Shown here piece after piece: positions 5,901 to 6,252 of a DNA stretch of 6,252 nucleotides. The notes below the pieces were generated by a model. That model was not told the DNA's origin. It saw nothing but the letters and a program-made list of their open reading frames with translations, and did not search any database. Both the position numbers and the translations under genes were made by a program. This DNA is from Actinomycetes bacterium (GTDB lineage Bacteria > Actinomycetota > Acidimicrobiia > Acidimicrobiales > SZUA-35): positions 1-6,252 of the forward strand of contig JAAETV010000311.1 in NCBI GenBank assembly GCA_024227975.1. Direction: 5' to 3'. The number at the start of each line of letters is the position of its first letter. Position 1 is the first letter of the stretch.

Positions 5901-6252
5901 AGCGGCTCTGATCGTGACTCGTGAGGAGCGGGTTCTGACTGCCCTGCTCCGGTGCCGAGCCAACCCGGTGGCTGCGGCGGCACTGACCTCGTTGGGTACT
6001 CGGCGCCCGGCCAGCCTCGATGAGGTGGCCTCTGCTCTCGAGATTCTGCTTCCCCTGGCCACCACCGTCATTACGATCGGGTGTGGTCCTGTACCACTCG
6101 GTCCGGGTTCACTCTATGCGGCCAGGGCGGCACTGACAGTTGGCGACCATGGCCTGGCCAGAGACCTGCTCGACCACAGCGAGGATCATGCTCGTAAGGT
6201 TTGCAGCACTCCGACCCTGGTCAGGACCCTCCGTTGCCGGGCCGAGCTTGGC
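2929..6252 (+). CDS. AfsR/SARP-like transcriptional regulator with BTAD and P-loop ATPase domains (3' end outside window)
   Basis: An open frame of 1108 codons runs to the right edge without a stop. The start is ATG 2929: the next in-frame stop upstream is at 2830-2832 and no other ATG, GTG or TTG lies between. Domains seen: Ser/Ala-rich leader (1-15); OmpR-type winged helix (about 16-110) with RLGGPRQVAVLARLL and the recognition region ALRSYVSNLRRAI; BTAD helical domain (about 116-260), opening with VDAHRFERL and closing with GIDPGRPVQELEHKIL; ATPase with Walker A GEPGSGKS (314-321), Walker B LAIIIEDAQWAD (426-437), a TWRPTD sensor-like strand (461-466), GNPMLVCELL (522-531) and a winged-helix lid around YWFRHPITAKVL (625-636); then a long helical, TPR-like region (about 661 onward). 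Known for the family: SARPs bind direct repeats and recruit RNA polymerase, and large members couple this to ATP binding, often controlling secondary metabolism. Here the target is unknown. Whether a further C-terminal domain exists cannot be seen. Confidence 0.93.
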   Translation, partial: MQESAAAPSSSRSTSFEILGPVTVTVDGIPVRLGGPRQVAVLARLLVDPGKIVSMDQLVDAVWDGDAPARPEVALRSYVSNLRRAIEPDRDRRAATSCIESRNPGYCLAIDSEAVDAHRFERLISAARSTPKTGACHLDLASEACELWRGEPFEGVTESDAIGAARSRLEELRLVATEIMVEAKLAVGHHEGVIAELERALSNNPLRERLTELMMLALYRAGRQSEALAVCSQLRKRLVDGQGIDPGRPVQELEHKILVHDASLEGPRSASVGNTKAPGSSNCTVIGRNEELGALSPIEDLVLEGRAASAVITGEPGSGKSVLARQLARDLEARGAHSTWGLCRALACNQGLWPWGQLLDGLGPEVATNGVLEGLQRLGVIAPGLLADQDSRVDLAATGPATMTEAASYFQPIVELLKRVSRQHPLAIIIEDAQWADEASIELLAYAGAALVDHPIAFVTTWRPTDLGQSPVRGVLRQLARLPNLIRVDLAGLDRFGVEELIVSINPEVRGMAPLIGEASAGNPMLVCELLAGLGSRPAKGAALSLDQHQLRPTPNLRDTMLDRIDRAHSAAVDVLSVGALLGTPFSAEILAGGVDWSNQVVEDVLDATVGAGLLVSGKGAEGQYWFRHPITAKVLIEEVSQPRRSRVHAALGHALLRDGRHPAEIAHQFAQADSSGSSVLAARFAIKSVSSAIDPVDIEAAAVIVSRGLDELERMEETAELEIRFCLFLCQWARIRGDEARFEALGRRLVDAAERVGESRHLVRALVVATGPDVAGPSWAIVDGGQPSAGTAELDDKVERASTRCSLEPLAPILWLRAHPEQDPSDTVGLGRLALRRERIRWAIEHGTMAQRATVLESVEAIDAPTSQDRLLTLRLEMISALENGDARGLDTIESELQSAIDDNPSLPWLDALTSKVALDLYRGRLDSARDLLTIGRRHCQHWGLVTRATLDQQALFVVAGGDDLSHRLESPEQAGPQPVQASRSTVSDRAALIVTREERVLTALLRCRANPVAAAALTSLGTRRPASLDEVASALEILLPLATTVITIGCGPVPLGPGSLYAARAALTVGDHGLARDLLDHSEDHARKVCSTPTLVRTLRCRAELG

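Overview
The window is GC-rich and gene-dense, with G/C-ending codons and a SARP-type regulator with BTAD and ATPase domains. This points to an actinobacterium, plausibly an uncultured Acidimicrobiia-type lineage; the class assignment is inference. Both ends of the window cut through genes.

Layout from left to right. (1) Positions 1-183 hold the last 60 codons of a short-chain dehydrogenase/reductase on the plus strand, with a BadH-like C-terminus. (2) Its stop codon lies inside a tandem array at 178-282: three copies of a 33/33/32-bp unit, each able to form a GC-rich hairpin, filling the gap to a convergent gene. (3) Positions 285-650, minus strand, encode a 121-residue protein with the look of a bacterial PH-like domain, started by TTG behind a strong AGGAGG. 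(4) Positions 651-831 are a divergent intergenic region with two palindromes. The second sits directly before the ribosome binding site of (5), an acyl-CoA synthetase of 536 residues at 832-2442 with all the adenylate-forming motifs. (6) A 67-bp convergent gap with a hairpin separates it from (7), a small single-pass membrane protein on the minus strand (2510-2695, possibly extended to 2857). (8) From 2929 to the right edge runs one uninterrupted reading frame of at least 1108 codons: an AfsR/SARP-like regulator with a DNA-binding winged helix, a BTAD domain, a P-loop ATPase and a long helical C-terminal part. Its end is outside the window.

How they work together. The reductase and the ligase both fit acyl-CoA or carboxylic-acid metabolism, but a gene on the opposite strand separates them, so they are not one operon. 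The large regulator is transcribed divergently from the small membrane protein. Nothing in the sequence directly links it to the ligase. No tRNA, rRNA, CRISPR array, insertion sequence or phage element was seen. The most unusual structures are the hairpin tandem repeats and the palindromes before the ligase. I found no convincing new multi-gene system.
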